Positions 13,401 through 25,040 of a stretch of DNA of 64,000 nucleotides are shown piece after piece; positions within the stretch are counted from its first letter, which is position 1, and every line of letters starts with the position of its first letter. Both the position numbers and the translations under genes were made by a program. The notes beneath the pieces were generated by a model, which saw only the letters and a program-made list of their open reading frames with translations, did no database searches and was not told where the DNA came from. Source of the DNA: Allantophomopsis cytisporea (taxonomy: Eukaryota; Ascomycota; Leotiomycetes; Phacidiales; Phacidiaceae); NCBI GenBank assembly GCA_024752435.1, contig CP103031.1, positions 124,001-188,000 on the forward strand. The letters run 5' to 3'.

Positions 13401-16400
13401 TAATTCAAGTGCGGCATAAATTTCACAGTCAAGAAATCGTATTCTACTTTTGAGTAGTGGCCATCGTAAGCCACGACTGGAGCGAGTGATTTAGTGTGAA
13501 GGTTGAAAGTTGGAGTTGGCGGTGTACTTTTACATTCACAATACCTATACATACTACTCTTCATAAGGAGTCGGTATCTGGCGGAGGTCGGCGAAGAAGT
13601 CTCTTTGAATTACTTCATTCAGTCTAGAATGCCTCCAGACGTATTCTTCAAGTGGAGGAAGTGGCTCCATCTATCGATAGTGTGAAGTCTACTCAGGCTC
13701 AAAACCATAAGAGAGCGGTCAGCTTAGCTGCCATTTTGCGGCAATGTCACCTGTGCCAGAACCACAGAACATACGAATTCTGTTGTTAGCAGAGGAATTA
13801 GCAGCGGTAATGGTTTTGAATTTGGTGTAGTTTTCGGGGGACATGGCACCGTTGCAACGCAAGTGGATAGAACCTGAAAGAGTTGCTTCTAGTCAACTGT
13901 GAACTTTCAAATTGAACGACAAGTAAGGTACTGCAGAAATGATGATAGTCGTATGCTCAGGTCCGTCGAACTTTCTTGATCCATTATTGTGCTAGTCAAT
14001 TCGGCATGGCATTTTTCTGCATTTGGGTTGCTCGAAAGTTTTTACTTTGTTTTTCTTTTCTTTTTGATTCTTTGTTTTCTTTTCCGTTTTTATTTAATTT
14101 GTTTTAATTTGTTCTTTTTTTTTCCGTATATAAATAACATATAAATATATATTATACTCTTATCAAACAAAACAACCCTTTTCTTTTTCTTTTGCCTTTC
14201 AAGAACACTAAATTGGGTAGATTTTCCTCCGGCTAAACGTTGAGTAACACGAGCAATTATCGATGGTTCTGGCGCAGTAAATTAATTCATCTGAATGGCG
14301 CGCTTAACGACCTAAAGATTGCTCTTAATTCTTGTGATCGTGAGCTTCACTCCCTTCAATCCCATTATAACGAACCTTATGGTGTTACTTTACCATGTGT
14401 CGCACCGTTACGTCGTTACTCCGTATTGCAAATATCTTTCCCCGTGAGTGTTGACCTTCCGCCCTCGCACGACATTGGGTGTTAGATCTTCAAGCAGCTG
14501 GCCAAATCGGGTATCTCATCTCCGAAGCTATTCATGCAGTTGCGCGTACCTTCAGTTGCCTTCACTATCTCATGCAAGCAGTGTTCTCATCCAAACATGC
14601 ACTGTGATTCATCTAATTCGATTCGGCATGTTGGGGGCACTGTAGTCAGTCTAGGTGTTCAGATACCGTCCGTCTGTTGGATTAACTCGGTACGATTCAT
14701 CCTGTTTCCTTTCTTCTTGTTGCGACAAGTTAGCTGATGGGCTTATGTACTATCGGGTTGAAGATCTTCATTGGAGAGAGGTCTAAGGAGGTTAGTGATC
14801 TCATTTGCTATCAATATCCAGAGTGTTCTTACGTTGGATACGCGGGTTAGTAATGATTGATAATGGGTCTGCTGAGGATTTTTGCCTCTTTTCCCAAACG
14901 TGAAAAGGGAAATAATCTTTCGATGATGATAACATTGATGTTCATTATTATTCATATGTCGGGATATTGTTGCTTTTATGTCCATCGCTCACTCATCAAA
15001 ACAAAGTTTAAATATCCTTGTGATTCTGATCTTGACGGTCGAGTTGTGTTCAGCTGCCCCTGTCCTTGCTGATTCTCTGTTGATTTTTTCTTTCTTTCGC
15101 CTTGATCAAACTACACAGCACCTGTACCAGCCCCCGATTTAGTGTTTTCCCAAACTCTGACTACTTCTGACTGTCTCTGCTTCGTATTTTCCTCAACCCC
15201 ATCACAATCTCTGTTCTTCGTGCTAATGGATAACCTCCCCTAACCCCCTCCAAGCGGCCGGTCTCCCTCGTACAAAGTCAATTATGGTTACTCCACCATC
15301 TGCCCCTGTGTAAAACCCATGACCATGACCTTCTCCACTATGTTTGTCGGTTCTAATACACGAAGTATCCATTGCAGTTGTACTCTCCCCGCCAAATACT
15401 CCTCAATTCTCCTGTGTACTTGGTCCGGCCATGTTCAAAAAACCGTGTAAGGAGAGTGTTTATGTGGTAGGATTTGAACCACCTGTTCGTAGTTGTCGCG
15501 TTCACCTCGGTATCTCTGTTCTTGTACCTCGGCGGAATGTGCGGCTCACAAAACTGTTCACTTTTCCAAGTGCGTCCCTATGGGTGTACTGTACATACTG
15601 CACATTGTGTGTAGTTTGTATGCCTGATGACCTTGATCGCTCACGCTGGGTCAGGCATTAATCGCTGCTCTGGGTTCAACGGCCCCTCGGTCGCTCGTCC
15701 ATTAAACCCCTATCCCTGCTCCCATCGCTCCCGCAAGAATAACAAGGTCTAGGGGCAAGTTAGTGAGCAAACGCCGCAAAACTCTGGTACTCTCTCAATT
15801 CGTACAAGGGAAGGGAGCGGGGGAAAAGCACGACGTTCATTACGAAATTGAAGCTATTCAGAATTATCGTCAATATTCTTTCTTAGACTTCTATCAATAA
15901 TTCGTACCTATAGCTTACCACAACACTGAGTATAATCGACAACCTGTTACAAAATCAAGGGTGTTTTGTTTTTTGTTTATTTGGTACAAGGGTTTTCTGT
16001 CGGGCAAAATAGTAGGAACCGGAGGGAGAAGGAATGATATCGATAGCTGAACCTCATAATAGTGTACAAACCCTTTGCAAGGTAGCACGTGAGAAGACTG
16101 TGAAGTTACGAATGGATAAACGTATCTGTTCACCTGGATATGCGTCTGCCTATGTGTTTTGTGGAGTGCAATCTCTATTAAAGTCCTCTATATCGTTTTG
16201 TTCTTTATATAAAACTTCCGCAAAACTTAGTTCTCAATACCAAACCATCGGCTTCACTATAATACCCGCGGTCAACACGAGGTAAGACAAAGTTCAGTAA
16301 ATTCCCGGATGTGTAACAACACTTTCAACCGCACTGCTTCTGAAAGATTGGAAAAGAGTGAACGTTGAGATGTCAAGATGTGTTGGGTGAACGTATTGAC

Positions 16401-18998
16401 ATTGAATTGACATCGCCAACACATGCTCTATGCTTCTCTGTAGTAGCAACAAGAGCATCTGCCATCCGCATTGCCAGAAGTTAAGCATGAAAATATACTC
16501 TAGGATTGTAGAACAAATCCAATACTATGCACGTTCAATTGCTTATGTTACCACGAAGAGATTAAGATTCGCGGCTCTGAAGCTCCGCAGACGGAGAAAT
16601 ATCTACGCGCAAACTCGACCGCACAACGCATTACATTATGCATCTTTGCTTGGTCATTACTGTTCGGAGCTCTTACCTGATGATATGCTGACATTTATGC
16701 GATGGCGCAGGCACGAATGAGGTTTCCATGAAATTGTCTGTATGTAATATACACATGAACCCGGGCAGCATCGCACGATCTTCCCAAGTGTACTTTGATT
16801 CAGACTTTCTGGCTTCAAGGTAGTGGCTCGTGCCGCTCGGAATCCGGTATCAGGAACGAGGTCTGTGAGTCGAAAGGGCATCTCAACATCCACAGAAAAT
16901 CCTGTTTGTGTGCGCTGCACGATCAGGACATTCTCATCGTCGGGCCAGACTTTGGGACGAAGAAGATTTCCCGTCAGTAGCGAGTAATCTATCTGAGAAG
17001 CAAGTCGCGTACAGCATCCGAGGCCTTCTTGAATGGCCAACCCCATCAATACCATGTCTCTCTGCAGCCATACCTGACGCCTCAATTGTCAGCAACTACC
17101 TAGCCCTCGTTGACGATCGTGAGCATCTCTGATTATACGCAAGGCACTGTGCTGGAGCAGATACAATTCAAACCTCATGATATCCAGACGCAGCCCCATA
17201 CTGTGGGTATGCAATCCCAGGTCCCATGTCCCATGTCGTGCCCGTGCTATCGCTGACTTGACCATAGATTTCGACTGCAAGCCGCATAACTCATGAGATC
17301 AAGGACGATACATGAATCTGTTCAACACGCCGCCTTCCTATCAGATGAATTACAGCATACGCTTGATAGCAGGTACATAGACTATCAGTTGCCTTCTTAC
17401 GCAGATCAAACAATCACGTAATTCATTGACTGTTCTTCTTCTACGTAGTACTTTCTACTCTTCAGAGCTTCCCAACCATACCTAGGAAGTACGGATAGGT
17501 GAATTGCAGTTGATTTGACCATGTCGGCCACAAGTTTTGCTCCTGTCAGATGGACTTCATTTCCGATTGTGCCTTAAGCTCACCCATGCCCATAACGTAT
17601 TTGCATGGTCGGCTATTGAACCGTGACCATGTATTGTTTCCAGCAACAGTCTCCCTCCCAGAGCGTTTAGATCGAGCACTTCATCTGGCATTGGGTGTCT
17701 TGTCTTCCCCTTTACACCAACCTTCGTGGAGACTAATCCTCGAGCATTCACATCACATACTGTAGCTAAATGCATGATCTTCGTCAAGGCCCTGGGTACC
17801 TTAGCTGGACTGATATCGCATGTTGAGATGCGATAGCCGATAACGAAGAACGAAGAACGAAATGAAGTATGAAGCCAAAAATAAAGTAAAATACCATAGC
17901 GAAGTAATGTGAGCTCATCTCACATAACCTCAACCATTACGACGTGCCATGTACAGACAATACAGTAAATACGTGAAAATCCCAAACCTCAATCTGCCAT
18001 TTGAGCCTAGTAATCCATATCACGAGGAAACGTGGAGTTGCAGTGCAGCACACATAGACTGACTGTACATGAGCAGTACGTACTTCTCCGGATACGCGCG
18101 CAATTCTCCCACCTTCACACACCCATTGGCGCTTTCTTGTATCAAGATTCCGGTGATCAAGGAAATTAATTCAATCTTTGAAGTGACAATATGAAATCTC
18201 CGCTTCGACGGGATGACCTTCCGCACCTGATACTCGGGGCACAAGTCGTTTTGACGCTCACCTCCGCCAGCATCACACGAGAATTGGAGCGCCTCAAACC
18301 CACTTAAGGGTATGGATTGTACGGCATCCCTTATCACAATTGTCTCTACCTTATTGGTTTGAGACGGCATGTATGATCGCCTCGGGGGGGGGTTCTCCTG
18401 CAAATATTCAATGGTATTCTTTCTATATCCGGCGCCGTCATGTTTTGGCGATGGCATAAACGGCAGACTTCGACAATCAAACCTGACATATTGCCTGTGT
18501 AACGTCTCATTCGTTCACATAGCAAATAGCCTATTTGTGAAAAAATAGCAACCGGCGCTCAGACGTCCATTTTGTACGCAGTACACGCCACAAACGTTTC
18601 AACTTGCCAATTATTTTACACCTTTTGGTCCTTCAAACCCGTGGACGAACAGTGGTGTGTACACACCGTACGAAGAGACAAACTGTTCGTTAGCGTATCG
18701 TTACGTGAGTTGAGACCGCCCCAGTCGACCCTGTAACCCATGGTATCGCTGTCTTTCTGTGTCCCAACTGCACGGACAAACTTCCATTTGCATGGGGCCG
18801 ACTGCAGGGATAGCTCGGGCAATTGAAGGGTCGAATTGTCCCGAGACGGTACTCTCAGTTGTGTCGCCGAAAAAGGCATCAACCTCAACGGTATTTGTCG
18901 GTGGCTTGAATGAACTCTGAAGACTAATGTGGAGGTGATTGATTAGGGAGCACCCATCGCCAGTTGTCAAAAGCTCAACTGCCGACCTACTTATCGGA
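7465..18998. other. Long gene-poor region (about 11.5 kb)
   Basis: No gene here is supported by a family I recognise. The region is A+T-rich, with a T-rich low-complexity tract at about 14040-14200. Open frames of 60-155 codons occur on both strands. The most protein-like ones lie on the minus strand at 16657-17085, 17089-17280 and 18020-18457, and could be pieces of an intron-containing gene or of a decayed one. I could not join them with good splice sites. I see no terminal inverted repeats, transposase motifs or reverse-transcriptase motifs. Confidence 0.4.
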
Positions 18999-19197
18999 AT
19001 GGCTCCACGAAGAACCATGGCTGTGAAATCCAAGGAAGAAGCATCCGGCAGTGACCGCCGGATCATCCGATGTGAGTATTTGTGATTAAGTTTTTCTATA
19101 TGTTTTTTTTTTGTTTTTTGGGGCAGATGAAGCCTTGTTATCCTTCCATCCATCCCTAAATTCAGATGGAAGACTAAAGCGTTTCACAGCTTCATAA
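18999..19197 (+). CDS. Possible two-exon small gene, hypothetical protein
   Basis: An ATG at 18999 opens 24 codons rich in Lys, Arg and Glu. They end at a good donor (GTGAGT at 19072), followed by a long pyrimidine tract and GGGGCAG ending at 19126. Splicing gives 47 residues before a TAA at 19197. The splice signals are strong, but the peptide is short and matches no family I know. It may be the 5' piece of a larger gene, a relic, or chance. Confidence 0.22.
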
Positions 19198-20426
19198 TTT
19201 GGTTTGTGTTTGGAAGGTTTTCCAAATGAATTTGATGCACGATCTGTAGAGATCACTCCTTCTGTGCCCTTGTAAAACACGATCTCTCCAGGTCGCTGTT
19301 TCTCAGGGCAATGAAGAAGCTTTGATGCAAGCGTCTTATCGCAGTCGCATAAACATTGTTGCAGCGTGCCAATTTCCCGGTCGCGACATTAGCCTGTTCC
19401 ACCCTGGATCCTCGTCAGACCGACCGAGCTTCCATTGTTTCCAGAAGATCACCACGCGCTTGCAAGCTTGCCCTGGCGTTGGACTCGAGGCTGCTGGGGC
19501 GCGTTTCAGGATCAGTCAGGCTGGCGCTGGTTAACAAGTGCTGTCTTTTGCTTAGCTGGCACACCCCTGAAATGGCTAGTCACGAGTCTCCTGCAGCATC
19601 TTCAAGCTCTACGCGGAGTAGCGGGCAAAGGCTCCAAAGGGCCACCAGGCATACCAAAGTCACTTCTTAGTCTTTTCTGTTGGAAGGTCAGTAGCGGCTG
19701 TGGTGGCTCGGCCTTTTATGGTTCAATTGGGCATTGTATAGGTGGCTTGATACGTGGCATGGTCAAGATGTCTCTTGTGTTCTGTCTTCTCATTTACTTT
19801 CTCCCCCACGAACTTCCCAGCCTTTCCAGCGGCTTCCCATTTCCTTTTCGCGTGACACTTTTGATTGACGCCTTTGGACACCTCTGCACTGGCATTGCAC
19901 GTTTATGGCGTCTGTCTGCAGGGAAGAGGGGGGCATGGTGGATCAGAGGTCGTTCGCAATTTCAGGGAATCGAAATCCAGGGCAGGCTGGGCGGCGACCG
20001 GGTCATGCATCTTCCACAGCGACCCCCCCCATGATGATTCTGTTCTCTCTGCTCTCTGGGCCTGTTCGTTCTGGCCCTTTACGTTTGCTGCTGCTCAATC
20101 AAAAGGCGTCCGGAGAGAATCCATTACCATGTGCACCAGTGAGATGTTCATGGAACCTTTTTCCTCTGCGCATGCTGATGCTGGGTGTTCTGTACTATCT
20201 CTGTACATACATGTGTGGTGGAAGAGCATGTTGCGACCGTGGTACGTACTAGGCTATGTACAACTTGGTGGTCCTACGCTCTGCATTCCCACGGTTCTGT
20301 TTCTGCGCGTTCCTGAGAGGCGAACATGCCTCTTGGGTTTCCCTCATTGGGCACAACTTGGTAGCTTCAAATCTTTATCGCCGATCGTGTTTGCCCGAAT
20401 CAACTGCCACTGCATCTCGCTCGGTC

Positions 20427-20464
20427 GAGATGATGATGATGATGATGCTGATGCTGATGCTGAA
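20427..20464. repeat. GAT/GCT trinucleotide microsatellite
   Basis: About seven GAT units are followed by GCTGAT alternation. It lies in the region upstream of medusa. Confidence 0.85.
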
Positions 20465-21205
20465 GTAAATGTTCTATTTCTAAATTTTGCATTTGGATCT
20501 TTGGCCGAGATGCTGCTTTTGCTGCCAACCAAGATGCGGCAACGATTGGCCGAGATAGTGATGTAGCATTGCGTGACCCGTCTGTATTCCTTCGACATCG
20601 TGTGTACATACATACATACATACCTTTACTTTTCATCTGAGAGGAAGTTGATGTTCGAGGGAAACGCGTCCCCCATAATGCGCCAGACGCACCCAAACCG
20701 ATAGATGATGGCCGGTCGGCATGTCTGGTGCCTGTAATCATTATTACCCAGTACGGTACCGGCGCTGCATCAACGAACGGACTTTAGTGGGTCTTCCCTT
20801 TTCTGGCCTGCAGCGGCTTGCCCTGTGGAGACCCTCTCCTCCATGACAGAAGCTTGAAGGCCGGGATGATTTCTACCACTTCACTTTCATATTCATTTGT
20901 TGTGCTCCGTTTTATGCAGTTCTTTTGCAGTGGTTTTGCCATGTCTCTTCTGGTGCATGAACTCTTCGTTTGGGCCCCAATTTGATTTGTGGGACTCTTC
21001 TTGACAGGAAGGGTAGCATCGGTCATCCACAATTGAGATCAAATCTTCAATGTCGTGGATTTGTCCTCAGGACAAGATTGGGATGCGAGAGAGTATGGAG
21101 TTTGACCCCCCGCTCCATACAACAGCACAATACACAGTATGATCTCTTACCCATGTCCATGCTTACTTACCCTTATGCTCTCAACCTCATCCTCACACTG
21201 TCACA

Positions 21206-21277
21206 CCCATCCATCATCCATCCATCCACCCATCCACCCATCATGGCCTTTCCCTCACCCTCACCCTCACCCTCACC
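21206..21277. repeat. CCAT and CCCTCA short tandem repeats
   Basis: Interrupted CCAT/CCAC units (21206-21244) are followed by about four and a half CCCTCA hexamers (21251-21277). Confidence 0.8.
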
Positions 21278-21575
21278 TGTCTTGTCTTGGCCTGTGTGTT
21301 TTTTTTGTTTTTTTTTGGGTTGCATGGGGGGGTAGCTGGATGATGGGACATGGGCTTCATTGCATGGCTTCCCTCCCCTAGCAATTTGACACACGACGCT
21401 AGTGTGCGGTGCCATGCTGGTCACACACCGCTGTCTGGCAGGGCATTAGTGCCGCCACGATGGTTATTGTAGTGTTAGTGTGTGTCTGCGTATGCGTTTA
21501 TGTGTGTGGTATGCGATTGTGCGAGGTGGATGCATGAAGTGCATGAGTGCATGAGAGTGAATGCATGAGAGGGTA

Positions 21576-21576
<1 letters not shown>

Positions 21577-21614
<38 letters not shown>
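21577..21614. repeat. GTGAGA hexamer repeat
   Basis: About six consecutive GAGTGA/GTGAGA units are visible, running into the long GTAT tract that follows. Confidence 0.85.
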
Positions 21615-21615
<1 letters not shown>

Positions 21616-21618
21616 TGA

Positions 21619-21817
21619 ATGTATGTGTGTGAGTGTAAAGGATGTATGCATGTATGTACGTATGTATGTATGTACAGTATGTGTATATATGTGTATGTAT
21701 GTGTATGTATGTATGTGTATGTATGTGTGTGTATGTATGTATGTATGTATGTATGTATGTATGTGTCTATGTATCTATGTATGTACGTATGTACGTATAT
21801 GTATGTATGTGTGTGAG
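21619..21817. repeat. Long GTAT/GTATGT microsatellite
   Basis: About 200 bp are made of GTAT tetramers mixed with GTGTAT and GTAC variants. All three forward frames stay open across it and read as Met-Tyr-Val-Cys repeats, so the open frames here are artefacts of the repeat. Confidence 0.9.
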
Positions 21818-21912
21818 GGATGGAGTAATGTATGATCCAAAAGTGTGTGGCTGTTGAGTGTTGAATGATGTTGTGATGATCGGGGGAGGTGGGGGGAGGT
21901 CAGGGTGGTCAG

Positions 21913-21950
21913 GGTGTGTGTGTGTATGTACATACATACATACATACAAT
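21913..21950. repeat. TG tract joined to a TACA repeat
   Basis: TGTGTG runs into TATGTACATA and then TACA units. The junction is palindromic and could fold into a hairpin. Confidence 0.75.
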
Positions 21951-22159
21951 GCAGTCAGTCTATTCTATCTTGTCTATCTCCGAATCGATTCAACGTAGCG
22001 CGGGGGAGTGATGAAATCCCACGCACTTAGAGCCATTCCCAGTGAAATTCAGGGATTCCACCCATTGATTATTGCACACTCTCCTCACACACAATCCTTT
22101 TAGTGGGGAAACTGGTCAGTGGATAAGCATGCGAACGCCATGACTCTCACATACGATAC

Positions 22160-22232
22160 GCTCACTCTACTACCACTTACTACTACACTACTACTACTAC
22201 TCCTATTACGACTAGTACTACTACATAACACT
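22160..22232. repeat. Interrupted CTA microsatellite
   Basis: CTA/CTC units are broken by single-base changes on the forward strand. Confidence 0.7.
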
Positions 22233-22426
22233 ACTACCTATGAATGCTATGTATGTCTTCCCTCTCTCTATCCCTCTCTCCCCTCTCTCCGTTCACTATG
22301 ACACCATCCCACCCCCCGTCCATCCATCCATCAATCATAGTCTCGTTAAGCGGGTCAGGTCAGTTCGGCCTTTACCGGCCTATGGCTCAATGGGGTCGAC
22401 TTTGCTCGAGCGGCTGGCTTTTGAGA

Positions 22427-22470
22427 GAGTGAGTGAGAGAGAGAGAGAGAGAGTGAGTGAGAAAGAGAGT
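22427..22470. repeat. GA dinucleotide tract
   Basis: GAGA runs are interspersed with GTGA. Confidence 0.8.
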
Positions 22471-23445
22471 GTGTTCCTGTTTTCTGCTTCGTTTCTCTTT
22501 ACTGGGTAAGCTCCACTCTCCTTGTCTATTCTCCTTTAGGAAACTCAGTAGAGTTCGCCCTTGATTTGGCGGCCGTAGAAGGCATGAATTATTAATAATT
22601 CACTACCCTTTTTACTATCAGTACGCGTGACAGCTTCCCCGAGAAAGAGGGGGGTGGGGGGTTTTCGAAAGAATAGAGGAAAAGAAAAAGAACAGGAAGA
22701 TAAAATTAAAAAAATCACTCTTGTATTTTGTACCGATGAGGGCAAAGCAAAGCAAAAATGGCATGCCTTCAGTATGAATGGATACGTCCTCGACCTACCA
22801 TTGGAAGTATGACCTTTCGGTTTGAGAATGCGCTTTGACCGACCGAGTAAGTAGGTATGTAACTGATCACAGTATTCAGCAGCATAAACAAAACGGAAGC
22901 GGTTTCTAGTTCCCGATAGCATCGGGAAAATGTATCACTGAGAGTCTATTGAACGGATCAAGTCGATGCGAAGAGAGTCGAGAAAGAATAGAACAGACCA
23001 GAACAAAATCGAAGGGGACCAAATCATCTCAAACAATCATCAAAATAAGCCCGAAAGAAATAAACTCTTCTCAGTCTCGTGGAGTCTCTACATTCCCGCA
23101 TTCTTCGTACAGGCGGAGTACGGATACGGTACACAGAGCGACGAGCCCCAAAAAGCAAAAGTTGTTGCGCTGAGTCGCAACCCGTACCGTACCGTAGAGC
23201 GAGACTAGCACTTACCGTGGACACACACACACATACGTATAACACGCGCTACTCAGTGTCGATACTCGAGGTAGTACATACGTCGTAAGTTTACGTGAGG
23301 TATTCCAGGTGTGTTGACAGCAAGACGACACTGCAATTCTTGGGCAGTGGGCTCTTTAATGGTTAGTGTCGAATGGATATAGCACTGGTGGTTGGTTGGT
23401 TGTTTGGCGTCACACCCTTTTTCCTCTTCATCTTTCTCTTTCCCT

Positions 23446-23478
23446 TCCTCTTCCTCCTCCTCCTCCTCCTCCTCCTCT
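23446..23478. repeat. CCT trinucleotide microsatellite
   Basis: About ten TCC/CTC units are visible. On the minus strand it would read as a glutamate run. Confidence 0.85.
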
Positions 23479-23806
23479 TCTTTGTTACTCCATCGTGTGT
23501 CCATGATATGATTTAGTTCTTTAGCGTGCTCTTTTCCCACTTCCTTTTACCTTTTAGTCGGCTTAGTTTCTTGAATTTCTTAGTTTATTAATTCCCTTAA
23601 TCTCTTAGTGCCTCTAGCTCCCCTTAGCGCTTCGGCTTTGGTTTGCTAGTCGCCGGGGCTCCTTAGCCTAGCTCCTTTCTACTGGCTTTTGTACGAGGAT
23701 ACTCCCTTCTTATAACCCTGGTACCTGCAAAGCTTCGTGCTGCAGTCTTTCCACAAATACAATTGGGCATCGTCACTCGCGCGACCCTGTCATCATAATT
23801 GTATAT

Positions 23807-25040
23807 TTGGAGAAAGTGCCAACAACAGACCAACGACAAGTCTCCCTCCAAGCCCTTTATTCATATATACCTTGTCACGTTTATTATTCTATGCGCGCCC
23901 GTTCCCACTATCAAGATCATCCTCGTCCATTGTCTTCTTCTCCCTCAACTCGTCGTGTACTGCTGTCTCTACCACCACCACTACTATTACCGTTACCGTT
24001 GCCATTACCACTACTACTACTATCGAGGCAAATACTTCTCAAATCCTCTCACTGTTTATCCTTTTCTTCGAGCCCAAAAAGACCAGAGATTTCGAAGAGA
24101 GAGGGAAAGGCCAAGAAAAGAAAACTAAAAACTAAAAACAAAAAAAACAAAAAAAAAGTATTCTCCACCTTTCAATACTTTCATGATACATCAGGCCCAA
24201 CTCCTCACTACTCACTACCCTCGCAAATCTTTTCTTCCACCAATTCTTCCATCTCAATATATTCCCAATACCCTTCTCTCATAAAAGCACCCTCTCTTCT
24301 TCGGAGTACTCGCACTACTACCCAGAAGAGAAGCTTGAGAAAGAGGGCCAAAAAAAGAAAAGAAAAGGGAAGATCAGACATCGAGATATCAAAGCATCGA
24401 ATCAAGAAGGGGAGACAAAAAGTGCGGACCCAACATTTCCTGAATCCTGATCCTGATCCTCGCTTCGATCGTTCCATCATTACATACTACTACTACATAC
24501 TCCGTACTGTTGTTGCTATCTTTCAACACCAAGCACCTCCCGCCCGTTTGGTGGTTCTCCGCTCTCGCCTCTTCTTGACAGCCTTCATAAGCTTGAGCTC
24601 CGAACATCCTCGTCCAAGAAGGAAAAAAAAAAAGAGGAACTCCACACCTCAAGGAAAAAAAGAGAGCCTTGCCGAAAGTCATTCTTACACGAATTTCGGA
24701 CATTGCCTTTCAATCGCTTGTGTCCACCTTGTATTCCCCATATTCGACTTAGTCAGTCGGACAGGCATACAAAGTCAGATACAAGGGACAAAAGGCCAGA
24801 GGCTTGCTGTTATACTGAGGTACACCCTCGTTCACATTGTTTCCCTTGTCCTGCCCATCGTTAGAAGATCTTGGTCCAGGCCAGGTACACCCGCGTCGCT
24901 GCAGTCTACCCAGGGCCCCCCAAGGATCCTCAACGTAGCTTTCATACCTTCAAAGTGTCATAAACATTGCAGCGCGACTTGCATTTTCATCAATTCTCAC
25001 TGCGGAAGAGACAGTCCAGTCCAAAGACTATTTCTGACAG
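23807..25040 (+). promoter_or_regulatory. Likely 5' leader / proximal promoter of medusa
   Basis: This pyrimidine-rich stretch carries A-runs at about 24120-24160 and 24610-24660 and lies directly before the medusa start codon. A frame opening with ATG at 23807 stays open for 493 codons to 25288 and so runs over the medusa start in another frame. Its predicted product is Ser/Pro/Arg-rich low-complexity protein, so I treat it as leader sequence or an upstream open frame, not a protein gene. Transcript ends cannot be seen in the sequence. Confidence 0.35.

Larger units (their letters stand above)
19198..23806. other. Upstream region of the medusa gene, no supported coding gene
   Basis: This stretch is richer in G+C than the desert to its left. 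It holds two overlapping open frames of 199 and 233 codons (19435-20034 and 19865-20566). They have no recognisable domain, and Asp/Ala runs come directly from a GAT/GCT microsatellite, so I do not call them genes. From 20.4 kb on it is dominated by microsatellites. It is probably the long 5' regulatory region of medusa. Confidence 0.4.

Noticed and set aside
15464..15485. tRNA-like T-arm (GGTTCAAATCC on the minus strand)
   Set aside because: The loop size is wrong and there is no D-arm or acceptor stem at the right distance.
19435..20566. Two overlapping open frames of 199 and 233 codons
   Set aside because: No recognisable domain. They overlap each other in different frames, and one contains an Asp/Ala run produced by a microsatellite. 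The G+C content makes chance open frames likely.
21575..21857. Three overlapping forward frames rich in Met, Tyr, Val and Cys
   Set aside because: They are direct read-outs of a GTAT microsatellite in all three frames.
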